From the NCBI GenBank assembly GCA_036380055.1, contig DASVFM010000001.1:1-64000 (forward strand): a stretch of DNA of 64,000 nt, written 5' to 3'. Position numbers and translations under genes: made by a program. The notes beneath the pieces are model-generated. The model was not told the DNA's origin and ran no database searches. It saw nothing but the letters and a program-made list of their open reading frames with translations. The stretch's first letter is position 1. The number at the start of each line of letters is the position of its first letter. The stretch is from PALSA-1003 sp036380055. GTDB lineage: Bacteria > Pseudomonadota > Gammaproteobacteria > Burkholderiales > Casimicrobiaceae. Of this stretch, positions 8,474 through 18,200 are shown piece after piece.

Positions 8474-9196
8474 TTACGCGGCTTCGCCGAGGTAGGCCGC
8501 GCGCACCTTCGGGTCGGAGAGCAGAGTCTTCGCTTCCCCGTGAAGCGTGATCTCGCCGCTCTCCATCACGTAACCGCGGCCGCTGACCTCGAGCGCGAGC
8601 TTGGCGTTCTGCTCGATCAGCAGAATGGTGACCCCCTCCTTGGAGATCGTCAGGACAGTTTCGAAGACCTTCTGCACCATCAGCGGCGCGAGGCCCATCG
8701 ATGGCTCGTCGAGCAGGAGCAGCTTCGGTCGCGACATCAGGGCCCGCGCCATGGCGAGCATCTGCTGCTCCCCGCCCGAGAGGGTTCCCGCGGTCTGCCG
8801 GCGCCGTTCCTTGAGCCGCGGGAAAAGCTGAAACGCGCGCTCGACATCCGACCGTATCGCCGCACGGTCGCTACGCGCGTACGCGCCCATGGCGAGGTTT
8901 TCCTCGATCGTCAGCGCACCGAAGACCCCGCGCCCCTCGGGCACCATGGACAGACCCTTGCGCACGAGCTGAAAGGCGGGCTTGCCGGTGATGTCTTCGC
9001 CGTCGTAGTGGATGCTGCCGCTCTTTACAGGCTGGAGCCCGGTGATGCCGCGCAGGGTGGTCGTCTTGCCCGCGCCGTTCGCGCCGATAAGGCAGACAAG
9101 CTCACCGCGGCTGACGGCGAGGTCGATGCCTTTGACCGCCTGGATCCCGCCGTAAGCGACCCGCACGCGCTTCAGCTCGAGCAGCGGTGCCGACAC
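8474..9196 (-). CDS. livF: Branched-chain amino acid ABC transporter ATP-binding protein LivF
   Basis: LivF is one of two ATPases that power uptake of leucine, isoleucine, valine or related amides at the inner membrane. The 240-residue product has Walker A GANGAGKTT (about residues 38-46), Q-loop region GITGLQPVKSG, signature LSGGEQQMLAMARAL and Walker B LLLLDEPSMGLAP. The SMGLAP and GRGVFGALTIEENL stretches are typical of LivF rather than LivG. It is the last transporter gene of the minus-strand liv cluster, separated from livG by 179 bases holding a duplicated hairpin repeat. Confidence 0.95.
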   Translation of the reverse strand: MSAPLLELKRVRVAYGGIQAVKGIDLAVSRGELVCLIGANGAGKTTTLRGITGLQPVKSGSIHYDGEDITGKPAFQLVRKGLSMVPEGRGVFGALTIEENLAMGAYARSDRAAIRSDVERAFQLFPRLKERRRQTAGTLSGGEQQMLAMARALMSRPKLLLLDEPSMGLAPLMVQKVFETVLTISKEGVTILLIEQNAKLALEVSGRGYVMESGEITLHGEAKTLLSDPKVRAAYLGEAA

Positions 9197-9224
9197 GCTA
9201 GACCCCCTCCTTCATGCGGCTCCT

Positions 9225-9271
9225 CCCGCGATCCCCGCTGCGCGGGGCCCCTCGCCGGGGGCTCATGCGGC
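9225..9271. repeat. 47-bp direct repeat, copy 1 (double hairpin, REP-like)
   Basis: Identical over 47 bases to the copy at 9338-9384. Each copy holds two GC hairpins: CCCCGC/GCGGGG with a three-base loop, and GCCCC/GGGGC with a six-base loop. The short flank TCATGCGGCTCC occurs here at 9263 and again at 9212, next to the livF start. It sits in the livG-livF spacer. Confidence 0.85.
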
Positions 9272-9337
9272 TCCCTCCTTGTGCGCGAATCGGGCGATGC
9301 GAAATCTCGCGCGTCGGGAGCGGGCGCAATTCGCCTG

Positions 9338-9384
9338 CCCGCGATCCCCGCTGCGCGGGGCCCCTCGCCGGGGGCTCATGCGGC
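9338..9384. repeat. 47-bp direct repeat, copy 2, overlapping the livG stop
   Basis: Identical to 9225-9271, offset by 113 bases. It includes the last codons and stop of livG (stop at 9376-9378), so the repeated unit starts inside the gene's 3' end. The paired hairpins directly after livG could stabilise the 3' end of the upstream mRNA or weaken read-through into livF. Confidence 0.85.
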
Positions 9385-10170
9385 ACCTTTCAAGTTCAGG
9401 GTCACGTCGCTGCCGAGGTAGGCGGCGATCACCTTCGGATCGTTCTGCACTTCGGCTGCGCTCCCCTCGGCGATCTTCTTGCCGTAATCGAGCACGAGCA
9501 CCCGGTCGCACACGCTCATCACGAGTTTCATGTCGTGCTCGATGAGGAGGATCGTGGTGCCGTCGCGGCGGATCTCCTCGAGCAGCCGCTTCAGAGCCTG
9601 GGTCTCGGTGGCGTTCATTCCCGCCGCAGGCTCGTCGAGGGCGAGCAGCCTCGGCTCCGTGGCGAGCGCGCGGGCGATCTCCAGCCGCCGCTGGTCGCCG
9701 TAGGCGAGATGCTTGGCAAGGTCGTTGGCGCGCTTCGCCACGCCCACGTATTCGAGGAGCTCGTACGAGCGCTTCTCGATCGCGGCTTCCTCGGCGAGCG
9801 TGCCCTTGTCGCGCAGAATCGCGCCGAACACACCCGCTTTCGTGCGCACGTGCCGGCCGATCATCACGTTTTCCAGCGCCGACAGATTCTGGAACAGGCG
9901 GATATTCTGGAACGTCCGGGCGATGCCGCGCTCGGCCACCTGGTTCGGCTTCATGTGGTCGAGGGGCTCGCCGTCGAACATGAACGAGCCATCGTCCGGG
10001 TCGTAGATTCCGGTGAGGACGTTGAAGAGCGACGTCTTCCCGGCGCCGTTTGGCCCGATCAGCCCGTAGATCTCGCCGTGATTGATGGTGAACGAGACGT
10101 CGGCGAGCGCCTGGACGCCGCCGAAGCGCTTGGAGATGTCCTTGGCGACGAGAAGGGTGAGTGCGCTCAT
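9376..10170 (-). CDS. livG: Branched-chain amino acid ABC transporter ATP-binding protein LivG
   Basis: This is the second ATPase of the importer, 264 residues. It shows Walker A GPNGAGKTS (about residues 37-45), the LivG-typical ARTFQNIRLFQNLSALENV segment after it, signature LAYGDQRRLEIARAL and Walker B LLALDEPAAGMN. I placed the start at the ATG at 10168-10170 because the protein then begins MSALTLLVAKDISKRFGG, and the codon overlaps the livM stop (TGATG on the minus strand). A longer open frame reading back into livM is not used. Confidence 0.95.
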   Translation of the reverse strand: MSALTLLVAKDISKRFGGVQALADVSFTINHGEIYGLIGPNGAGKTSLFNVLTGIYDPDDGSFMFDGEPLDHMKPNQVAERGIARTFQNIRLFQNLSALENVMIGRHVRTKAGVFGAILRDKGTLAEEAAIEKRSYELLEYVGVAKRANDLAKHLAYGDQRRLEIARALATEPRLLALDEPAAGMNATETQALKRLLEEIRRDGTTILLIEHDMKLVMSVCDRVLVLDYGKKIAEGSAAEVQNDPKVIAAYLGSDVTLNLKGAA

Positions 10171-11249
10171 CAGCCGGCGGTCTTCGCGGACTCGAGTTCG
10201 CGCTTGCGCACTGCCGATGGCCAGAGCCCGGCGGGCCGGTACAGCATGATCACGACCAGGGCGATGCCGAACACGAGCAGGCGCACCGTCTCTGCGTCGA
10301 GCAGCACCCGGCCGAAGAGCACGTTTTGCAGCGGCTCCATCGTCGCGCGCAAGAACTCGGGCAGCAGCGTCAGCAGGATGGCACCGAGGATCACGCCGGG
10401 AATGTTCCCCATGCCCCCGAGAACGACCATCGCCAGCACGATGATCGACTCGAACAGCCCGAAGCTCTCGGGGCTCACGAATTCCTGCGTCGCCGAGAAT
10501 ATTCCGCCGGCAATGCCGCCGAAGGACGCCCCCATGGCGAAGGCGAGCAGTTTCACGTTGCGCGTGTTGATTCCCATCGCCTTGGCTGCAACCTCGTCCT
10601 CGCGAATCGCCTCCCACGCGCGGCCCAGGCGCGAGTTCTGCAAGCGCAGGTTGATGACGATCACTGCGATGGTGATCAGGAGCAGCATGTAGTAGTACTT
10701 CTGCGGCCCGGAAAACGCGACGCCGAGGATGCTCTGCGTGCGGGAGAAGGAGAAACCGTCGATCCGGAACGGGTCGATCAGGTTGATTCCCTGGGGTCCG
10801 CTGGTGATGTTGATCGGTGCGTTCAGGTTGTTGAGGAAGATGCGGATGATTTCGCCGAAGCCGAGCGTCACGATCGCGAGATAGTCGCCGCGCAGCTTGA
10901 GCGTCGGTGCGCCGAGGAGCACGCCGAAGATGCAGGCGAGCGCCGCGCCCATCGGCAGGATCACCCAAAACGGCAGGTGGATGTCGAAGTGCGGCGAGGC
11001 GAGCAGGGCGTACATGTACGCGCCGACCGCGTAGAAGGCGATGTATCCGAGGTCGAGCAAGCCGGCGAATCCCACCACGATGTTCAGCCCCAGCGCGAGC
11101 ATGATGTAGATCATCGCGAAGTTGAGGATGCGCACCCAGGTCTGGCCGACGAGCCCGGCGACGAAGGGGAGCAGCGCCAGCGCGACGGCGATGAGTGCCA
11201 CTCCCGCCCAGGCTTTCGCCGGGATGGCTGTCTTGCGTCTGCGGGTCAC
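10170..11249 (-). CDS. livM: Branched-chain amino acid ABC transporter permease LivM
   Basis: LivM is the second membrane permease of the importer. The 359-residue product is strongly hydrophobic with about nine membrane segments. It contains the LivM hallmarks GLNIVVGFAGLLDLGYIAFYAVGAY and the EAA-like cytoplasmic loop GRAWEAIREDEVAAKAMGINTRNVKLLAFAMGA, followed by VLGGMGNIPGVILGA. It starts 31 bases after the livH stop and ends in a TGATG overlap with livG. Confidence 0.95.
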   Translation of the reverse strand: MTRRRKTAIPAKAWAGVALIAVALALLPFVAGLVGQTWVRILNFAMIYIMLALGLNIVVGFAGLLDLGYIAFYAVGAYMYALLASPHFDIHLPFWVILPMGAALACIFGVLLGAPTLKLRGDYLAIVTLGFGEIIRIFLNNLNAPINITSGPQGINLIDPFRIDGFSFSRTQSILGVAFSGPQKYYYMLLLITIAVIVINLRLQNSRLGRAWEAIREDEVAAKAMGINTRNVKLLAFAMGASFGGIAGGIFSATQEFVSPESFGLFESIIVLAMVVLGGMGNIPGVILGAILLTLLPEFLRATMEPLQNVLFGRVLLDAETVRLLVFGIALVVIMLYRPAGLWPSAVRKRELESAKTAG

Positions 11250-11280
11250 GGATCTGCCTCTGACGTTGCCGCGCGCATGC

Positions 11281-12276
11281 CTATGCGCGCTCGCTTACGC
11301 GCTCGCCGAGCAGACCGGACGGGCGGAATATAAGGACGAGGATGAGGACGAAGAAGGCAAACACGTCCTGGTAGTTGCTGCCGAAGAGGCTCACGTAGCC
11401 GTTGCTCGTCGCACACTGCTCGCGCAGCGAGTCGGAGAGCCAAGGAAAGCCGCAGATGTTCGATATGTCACCGATATAGCCCGCGCCAAGAGCTTCGATG
11501 ATCCCGAGCAGGACTCCGCCGAGCATGGCGCCGGCGAGATTGCCGATGCCGCCCAGCACCGCCGCCGTGAACGCCTTCAGGCCAAGGAGGAATCCCATGT
11601 AATAGTGGGCAATGCCGTAATAGGTCATCACCATCAGTCCGGCAACAGCGGCAAGCGCCGCGCCGATCACGAAAGCAGCAGAGATCACAACGTTGATGTC
11701 GATGCCCATGAGCCCGGCGACCTGCGGGTTCTGCGCCGTGGCGCGCATGGCCATGCCCAGCCGCGTGCGCTGCACGACGAACACGAGCCCGCCCATGAGC
11801 AGCGCCGCGAGCACGACGATCAGCATTTGCAGATCGGTCATCGAGGCGCCGAGGACGTTATAGGTCTTGGGATTGAGCAGCGTGGGAAAGGTCCGGTAGT
11901 TCCGGCCCCAGATGACCAGCGCGACGTTCTGCAGGATGATCGACATGCCGATCGCCGTGATCAGCGGAGCGAGCCGCGGCGCCTTGCGCAGCGGCCGGTA
12001 GGCAATCTTTTCCATCGCGTACGCGATCGCCATGCACACCGCGATCGCCACCACGAGGCCGGCCAGAATCAGAACGGCCGTGGGAAGCTCCACGTGCGCG
12101 CCGAGCAGCGACGTTATGACCGACAGCGAGACCATCGCACCGATCATCACGACTTCGCCGTGCGCGAAGTTGATGAGCCCGATGATTCCGTAGACCATCG
12201 TGTAGCCCAGCGCGACCAGCGCGTAGACGCTGCCCAGCGTCAAGCCGTTGATCAGCTGCTGCAGGAGGATATCCAC
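11281..12276 (-). CDS. livH: Branched-chain amino acid ABC transporter permease LivH
   Basis: LivH is the first permease of the importer. It has the N-terminal LLQQLINGLTLGSVYALVALGYTMVYGIIGLINFAHGE block that defines the family and an EAA-like loop RLGMAMRATAQNPQVAGLMGI. I chose GTG at 12276, preceded by a GGGGG ribosome site, over an ATG 69 bases upstream, because homology begins at VDILLQQ. The protein is then 331 residues, slightly longer than enterobacterial LivH. The extra length is a loop with two cysteines (NICGFPWLSDSLREQC) before the last membrane segment, which looks periplasmic. It follows the livK terminator. Confidence 0.93.
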   Translation of the reverse strand: MDILLQQLINGLTLGSVYALVALGYTMVYGIIGLINFAHGEVVMIGAMVSLSVITSLLGAHVELPTAVLILAGLVVAIAVCMAIAYAMEKIAYRPLRKAPRLAPLITAIGMSIILQNVALVIWGRNYRTFPTLLNPKTYNVLGASMTDLQMLIVVLAALLMGGLVFVVQRTRLGMAMRATAQNPQVAGLMGIDINVVISAAFVIGAALAAVAGLMVMTYYGIAHYYMGFLLGLKAFTAAVLGGIGNLAGAMLGGVLLGIIEALGAGYIGDISNICGFPWLSDSLREQCATSNGYVSLFGSNYQDVFAFFVLILVLIFRPSGLLGERVSERA

Positions 12277-12375
12277 GCAGTTACCCCCGTTCGACCCAGT
12301 GATCGATGCCGGCCCGATTCTCCGCTGCGCGCGTCGCTCCCGCAATCCCCGCGCGCGGAGTGCTAGACCGGACGC

Positions 12376-12401
12376 AAAAACGGCGCCCCGCGGGGCGCCG
12401 T
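12376..12401 (-). terminator. Intrinsic terminator or attenuator between livK and livH
   Basis: A perfect 22-base palindrome at 12380-12401 (half-site ACGGCGCCCCG) is followed on the minus strand by five T residues. It lies 21 bases past the livK stop and about 100 bases before the livH start, so it should cut most livK transcripts and leave partial read-through to livHMGF. Confidence 0.8.
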
Positions 12402-12422
12402 CTGCAAGTCAGTTGCGGATGC

Positions 12423-13691
12423 TTATTTCTTCTTTTCTTCCATCTTCATCGCGGGCTGCGCCATCGCCGGGGCTGCCGCCATAAGCGATTCGGTCTTGCC
12501 GCCCAAGTTGATCGCCATCGGAACGAGCTTGCCGTCCTTCACTTCATAGAGCGTAATGGCGCCGTTCTTGGTGTCGCCGTGCTCGTCAAACTCGATCTTG
12601 GCGGTGATGCCGTCGTAGGAGATGCTCGCGAGCGTCGGAAGGTACTTCGCCGGATCGGTTGAGTTGGCCTTCTGCATTGCCGCGATCAGCGTGTTGGCCG
12701 CGTCATAGGCGTACGGGGCGTAAACCTGGATCGGACCGTACTTGGCCGTGAACCGCGTCACGAAGTCCTTGGCGTTCGGCATCTTGTCGGGCGGGAGCCC
12801 GGCCTGCGTGCAGTACTGGCCTTCCGCCGCGCCGCCGGCGAGCTTCGGCCACTCGGTCGAGCACACGCCGTCGCCGGCGATGTACTTGGCCTTGATGCCG
12901 AGCTCCTTCATCTGCTTGACCATCGGGCCGCCCTGCGCGTCCATCCCGCCGTACATGATGACGTCGGGCTGCTTGGCCTTGATCTTGGTGAGAATCGCCT
13001 TGAAGTCGGTCGCCTTGTCGTTGGTGTATTCGCGCGCGACGATGGTCGCGCCGGCAGCCTTGGCGGCTTTCTCGGTTTCGTCGGCGAGCCCCGCGCCGTA
13101 CGCGGTCTTGTCGTCGATGATCGCAATCTTCTTGGCACCCAGGGTCTCGACCGCTGCCTTGCCGATGACGCTGCCCTGCTGCACGTCGTTCGCCATCACG
13201 CGGAACACGTTCTTGAACCCTTGCAGTGTGAGCTTCGGGTTTGTCGCCGACGGAGAAACCATCGGGATACCCGCGTCGTTGTAGATCTTCGAGGCCGGAA
13301 TCGACGTACCCGAGTTCAGGTGCCCGACTACGCCGGAAACCTTGTCGTCGACCAGCTTCTGGGCGACGATCGTGCCCTGCTTCGGGTCCGCCTGGTCGTC
13401 CTGGGCATCGAGCTCGAACTTGATCTTCTTGCCGTCGATCACGACGCCTTTCGCGTTCGCGTCGTCGATCGCCATCCGGGCGCCGTTCTCGTTGTCCTTG
13501 CCGAGGTGCGCCTGAGGGCCTGTCGTCGGGCCGACGTGTCCGACCTTGACCACGACTTCCGGCATGGCCGGTGCCGCGGGCGCCGCGGCGGGCGCTGCAG
13601 CTTGTTTCGCGGGTTCTTCCTTGCCGCAGCCGTACGCGACGGCTAGCGCCGCGGCGACGAGCGTAAGCCCGAGCGGGCGGTTGATTCTCAT
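12423..13691 (-). CDS. livK: Branched-chain amino acid ABC transporter substrate-binding lipoprotein
   Basis: This is the periplasmic binding protein of the liv importer (Peripla_BP_6 type). The ATG at 13691 is preceded by GGAGG and gives a 422-residue precursor. The N-terminus is a lipoprotein-like signal MRINRPLGLTLVAAALAVAYGC, with the expected lipid-bearing Cys22 in a slightly unusual AYGC lipobox. An Ala/Pro-rich linker follows, then VKVGHVGPTTGPQAHLGKDNENGARMAIDDANAKG. Typical ligand-side motifs are VVGHLNSGTSIPASKIYNDAGIPMVSPSATNP and YGAGLADETEKAAKAAGATIV. The C-terminus is a short Met/Lys-rich tail. Being first in the operon and followed by a terminator fits the excess of binding protein that these systems need. 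Confidence 0.93.
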   Translation of the reverse strand: MRINRPLGLTLVAAALAVAYGCGKEEPAKQAAAPAAAPAAPAMPEVVVKVGHVGPTTGPQAHLGKDNENGARMAIDDANAKGVVIDGKKIKFELDAQDDQADPKQGTIVAQKLVDDKVSGVVGHLNSGTSIPASKIYNDAGIPMVSPSATNPKLTLQGFKNVFRVMANDVQQGSVIGKAAVETLGAKKIAIIDDKTAYGAGLADETEKAAKAAGATIVAREYTNDKATDFKAILTKIKAKQPDVIMYGGMDAQGGPMVKQMKELGIKAKYIAGDGVCSTEWPKLAGGAAEGQYCTQAGLPPDKMPNAKDFVTRFTAKYGPIQVYAPYAYDAANTLIAAMQKANSTDPAKYLPTLASISYDGITAKIEFDEHGDTKNGAITLYEVKDGKLVPMAINLGGKTESLMAAAPAMAQPAMKMEEKKK

Positions 13692-13745
13692 GAATTTTCC
13701 TCCGAAAAGGGGGTGAACGGGGACAAGACAAATGTCTAACCCATA

Positions 13746-13775
13746 ATTATTTATCCCGGGACGATGCCCTGTCAA
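13746..13775 (-). promoter_or_regulatory. Candidate strong promoter for livK
   Basis: On the minus strand a perfect -35 TTGACA (13770-13775) is followed after 18 bases by AATAAT (13746-13751, 5 of 6); an overlapping TAAATA with a 16-base spacer is an alternative. The site lies about 55 bases before the livK ATG in an AT-rich pocket unlike the surrounding GC-rich DNA. Confidence 0.6.
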
Positions 13776-14017
13776 TTAGGACGCCCCTTTGGCTCGCCTC
13801 TAGGCGCCCCGCGCCGTGCGCTTCATCGGCGGTAGGCGCATCTGCCCTCAGCACCTTGGCGTTTCGTCGGTTCAAGCTTGTCGCAGGCCCGCCGGGGGGC
13901 CTAAACTCGCGCATTTTTCGAATCCGGGGCTGGCGGCCGCAGCATCAAAGCTTCCGGGCGTGGCTGCGTACAACGCGGGTCCGCGCGAGGATCGTCCCCG
14001 TAAGACGGGTGAAAATC
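13776..14017. other. Non-coding gap between divergent livK and efflux genes
   Basis: About 240 bases lie between the livK promoter and the adaptor start. An open frame reaches back to 13856 in the adaptor frame, but that part is arginine-rich and lacks the features of a protein N-terminus. I see no convincing small gene, RNA or regulator site here. It presumably holds the efflux-operon promoter, but no clear -35/-10 pair was found. Confidence 0.5.
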
Positions 14018-15169
14018 ATGGCACGAAGGTTCACCAAGCGACACTGGATCGGGCTCGTAGCCGCGCTGTGCATCGTCGGAGCGGCCGCGGCGAGCGTGGC
14101 ACTGCGGGCAAGCAAGGCAACCAAGGAGGATAAGGCTGCGCCGGTCACGCTGGAGTTCGCAGCGGCCGACGTCGCCTTCGTCGAGCCCCGCTCGCTGACG
14201 CGCTGGCTTCCCCTCTCCGGCACCCTCCAGCCGATCGACCAGACGACCGTCAAGGCCAAGGTTTCGGGCGAAGTCAGGCAGGTGACCGTGCGCGAAGGCG
14301 AGGCCGTAAGGAGCGGTCAGCTCATCGTGCGCTTCGACACCGCGGACCTCGAAGCGAAGCTCACCGATCGGATAGGCGCGCTCGAGTCGAGCCGCGCCCA
14401 GCTCGCGCTGGCCGAGAAGCAGCGGACGCAGAACCAGCTGCTGCTCAAGCAGAACTTCATTTCGCAGACCGCCTACGATACCGTTGAGAGCAACCTTTCG
14501 GTGACGCAGGGGACGCTGAAGTCCAACGAGGCGCAAGTACAGCTCGCTCGCAACGCGCTGCGCGATGCGGTGGTGATGGCGCCGCTTTCGGGAACCGTGG
14601 CCAAGCGGCACGTACAGCCAGGCGAGAAGGTCAGCTTCGACGCGCCGCTGGTGACCATCGTCGACTTGAGTCGGCTCGAGCTGCAGGCCATGGTACCCGC
14701 CAACGACGTCCCGGAGCTGCGCATCGGCATGACGGTGGATCTCGCCATCGACGGCTTCGGCGAGCGCCACTTCAAAGGGACCATCGAGCGCATCAGCCCG
14801 ACCACCGAGGCGGGGACGCGGGCAATTCTCGTGTTCATCCATATTCCGAATCCGGATGCCGCATTACGCGGCGGGATGTTCGGGACCGGGAAAGTAACCC
14901 TGGACGCGGGAGCTCCGGTGCCTACCCTGCCTGCCATCTCGATCCGCACCGAAGCCGGGCAGACCTTCGTCTGGACTGTCGAGGATGGAAAGCTCACGCG
15001 GCGCATCGTGACAGTGGGCCGGCGGGACGACGCGGCCGGGCGGGTTGAGATCAAGAATGCGCTGCCGGCCAAGGTGCCGGTGCTCGCCGCGCCGTTCGAC
15101 AATCTCAAGGTAGGCCTGCCGGCCCTGGTGCGGTCCGCGACGCCTTCCAAGTCGGCTGGCGCAACCTGA
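14018..15169 (+). CDS. RND efflux periplasmic adaptor (membrane fusion protein)
   Basis: This adaptor links an inner-membrane RND pump to a TolC-like channel. The 383-residue product starts with a single N-terminal membrane anchor (HWIGLVAALCIVGAAAASVAL). The first lipoyl half follows (TVKAKVSGEVRQVTVREGEAVRSGQLIVRFD), then an alpha-hairpin of about 80 residues, the second lipoyl half (DAVVMAPLSGTVAKRHVQPGEKV) and the beta-barrel domain. I used ATG at 14018; GTG at 14009 is equally in frame. There is no lipobox, so it is anchored by the helix rather than lipid. It is followed 46 bases later by the pump. Confidence 0.92.
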   Translation: MARRFTKRHWIGLVAALCIVGAAAASVALRASKATKEDKAAPVTLEFAAADVAFVEPRSLTRWLPLSGTLQPIDQTTVKAKVSGEVRQVTVREGEAVRSGQLIVRFDTADLEAKLTDRIGALESSRAQLALAEKQRTQNQLLLKQNFISQTAYDTVESNLSVTQGTLKSNEAQVQLARNALRDAVVMAPLSGTVAKRHVQPGEKVSFDAPLVTIVDLSRLELQAMVPANDVPELRIGMTVDLAIDGFGERHFKGTIERISPTTEAGTRAILVFIHIPNPDAALRGGMFGTGKVTLDAGAPVPTLPAISIRTEAGQTFVWTVEDGKLTRRIVTVGRRDDAAGRVEIKNALPAKVPVLAAPFDNLKVGLPALVRSATPSKSAGAT

Positions 15170-15215
15170 CAGACTGACAGGCGCGCAGTCGCGCCGTAGC
15201 TGAGGGGATAGCCCC

Positions 15216-18200
15216 ATGTGGATAACTCGCGTCTCGATAAAAAACCCCGTCTTCGCCGCGATGGTCATGGTGGGCATCGTGGTGCTTGGGATCTTCTCGT
15301 ATGCGCGCCTGCGCGTCGAGCAGATGCCCGACGTCACCCTCCCGTTCATGGACGTCGAGACCTCCTATCCGGGCGCTTCGCCCGAGGCCGTCGAGACCGA
15401 TGTGACCAAGCCGATCGAGAACGCGGTCAACACGGTATCGGGCGTCAAGCGCATCTATTCCAATTCGCGCGAGGGGCGAAGCCAGGTGTTCGTCCAGTTC
15501 AGGATGGGCACCGACATCACGCGCGCGATCCAGGATTCGCGGGACAAGATTGCGCTCGTCCGACCCAGCTTCCCGCGCGACGTCAAGGACCCGCAGGTCG
15601 TACGCGCCGAGATCGAGGACAACCGGCCGACCGTCAAGCTCGCGGTGGTCTCACCGACGGTCGAGCTGCGCGAGCTGACCGCACTCACCGACCAGACGAT
15701 CGTCAAGGTCCTCGAAAACATCCCGGGCGTCGCCCAGGTAGACGTCAACGGGCGCGTCACGCGGCAGATCCTCATCCAGGTCAAGCCGTCGGCGCTCGCT
15801 TCGCTGGGCATCAGCGTCGATCAGGTGATGACCGCGGTGCAGAACGCCAACCAAGACGTTCCTGCCGGGCGCATTACGCGCGGACACAACGATTCGATCG
15901 TTCGCGTCGAAGGCAAGATCAAGGACCCCGCGCAGTTCGCCCGCATCATCGTCATGCAGCAGGGCGGGGGCCCGGTTTACCTCTCTCAGGTGGCGGACGT
16001 CATCGACGGCGAGAAGGAGCTCGACTCGATCTCCCGCATCAATGGCCGGCCGGCAATCACGATCGACCTCCGCAAGGCGCAGGACGCGAACATCGTCGAG
16101 GTAGGCCGCGGTGTGGCCGATGGACTGGCCTCGCTCAAAGGTCGGTTGCCCCAGGACGTCGACGTGCAGCTTGTCTACTCGCAGGCCGAGCAGGTGGAAC
16201 GCAGCATACAGCAGGTCAGGGCAACGATCATCGAAGGCGCGCTGCTCACCGTGCTGATCGTGTTCCTGTTCCTGCACTCGTGGCGCAGCACCATTATCAC
16301 TGGGCTCACGCTGCCTATCGCGGTGATCGCGACGTTCATCGCCCTCTACGCGGCGGGCTTCACGCTCAACATGATGACGCTGATGGCGTTATCGCTGTGC
16401 ATCGGGCTGCTGATCGATGACGCGATCGTCGTGCGCGAGAACATCGTGCGGCATCTGGGGATGGGCAAGAGCCATGTCGCCGCGGCGCGTGAAGGAACCG
16501 ACGAGATCGGGCTCGCCGTCATGGCGACGACCTTCGCGATCGTCGCCGTGTTCGTCCCCATCGCTTTCATGAAGGGCATTGTCGGCCAGTTCTTTCTACA
16601 GTTCGGCCTCACGGTCGCGGTGGCTGTGCTGGTGTCGCTGTTCGTGAGCTTCACGCTCGACCCGATGCTTTCCTCGGTGTGGCGCGATCCGCCCGGGTCG
16701 CGCTTCTCCAAGGTGCCGTGGCTTGGCCGTTTCATGGACCGCGTGGAAAGCGTTGTCGAGCGGGTCCACTCCGTCTACGGGAAGCTGCTCGAATGGGCGA
16801 TCCGGGATACGCACCGAAGGCTCTACGTTCCGACCATCGGCGTGTGGACGGCGATCCGGACCCGCGAGTGGCGCGCCCTCAGGCCGCGCTGGGTCACCAT
16901 CACCAATCGCGGCATCGTGCTCTGGGCTGCGGTGCTCATATTCTTCGGCAGCTTTGCGCTGCTCCCCTTGATAGGCAAGGAATTTTCGCCGCAGGTCGAC
17001 GAAAGCTTCATCTCGCTGCGCCTCAACACGCCTGTGGGCACGAGCCTGGAGTCGACCGATCTGAAGGTGCGCGAGGTGGAGGAAGTCCTCAAGCGGTTCC
17101 CCGAGATCGTTCTCGCCATGACGACGGTGGGCAGCTGGGACGGCCGCAACTACGCGCGGGTGGACCTGAAGCTGACCGAGCGCACCTCTCGCGCACGGTC
17201 GCAAAAGGACCTCGAGCGCGAGATCCGCGCCGCGCTCAAGCCGATACCCGGTATCGAGCTCGCGCTCGGCTACGATCGGCCGGTGTGGGTCAACCTGCTC
17301 GGCCCCGACCCCGACACCTTGAAGCAGCTGATCAACGAGTTCGCCGACAAGGTTGCCAAGGTCCCGGGGATCGCCGACCTGGAAATCTCGGAGAAGGCGC
17401 TCAACCCCGCCCTCTCGATCCACCTGAACAACGATGCCGCCGCCGATCTCGGAATCACGGTGCAGCAGGTGGGTCAGACGGTGCGCCCGCTGCTCGCTGG
17501 CGAGACGGTGACCTACTGGCTCGGCCCCGATGGCCAGAATTACGAAGTCAACATACAGCTCCCGAAGGAAGGACGTCGTCTTGCCTCTGACCTGGGCAAT
17601 CTCTACATCTCCACGAACAAGCGCGGCCCCGACGGAGAGCTGCGGATGGTGCCGTTGCGGCAGGTGGCGGAGATCGTCGAGTCGACCAGCCCGCAGATCA
17701 TCAAGCGGCAGGACCTGCAGCGGCGGGTCGCGCTCTACGCGAATGCGGAAGGACGCCCTTCGGGCAACGTCAACGAGGACGTCAAGAAAATTGTAGAGAC
17801 GATGCAGCTTCCCCCCGGCTACCGGTTCGTCATCGCGGGGCAGCAGGAAGACACCGAGGAATCGCAGGCTGCGCTGTTCTCGGCGCTGGGCCTCGCGGTG
17901 ATCTTCATCTACCTCGTGCTCGCCTCGCAATTCGCGAGCTTCACCCAGCCGATCGCGATCATGGCTTCGCTTCCGTTCACGCTGATCGGCGTGTTGCTCG
18001 CGCTGTTGCTGACCAACACGACGCTCAACATCTTCTCGATGATCGGCTTCGTGATGCTGATGGGACTGGTGACCAAGAACGCCATCCTTCTTGTGGACTT
18101 CGCCAACCGGGCGCGTCGCGGTGGCGCGGCGCTGCACGACGCGCTGCTCTCGGCCGGGCAGGTGCGGCTGCGGCCGATTCTCATGACGACCGCGGCGATG

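Noticed and set aside
9198..9511. Small minus-strand open frames in the livG-livF spacer encoding repeated MSPRRGAPRSGDRG
   Set aside because: The peptide repeat is just the translation of the 47-base hairpin repeat; stems and lack of a ribosome site argue for a structural DNA/RNA role.
13856..14017. 54-residue N-terminal extension of the efflux adaptor
   Set aside because: The extension is Arg-rich and unlike a signal or anchor; the membrane anchor and family homology begin after ATG 14018.
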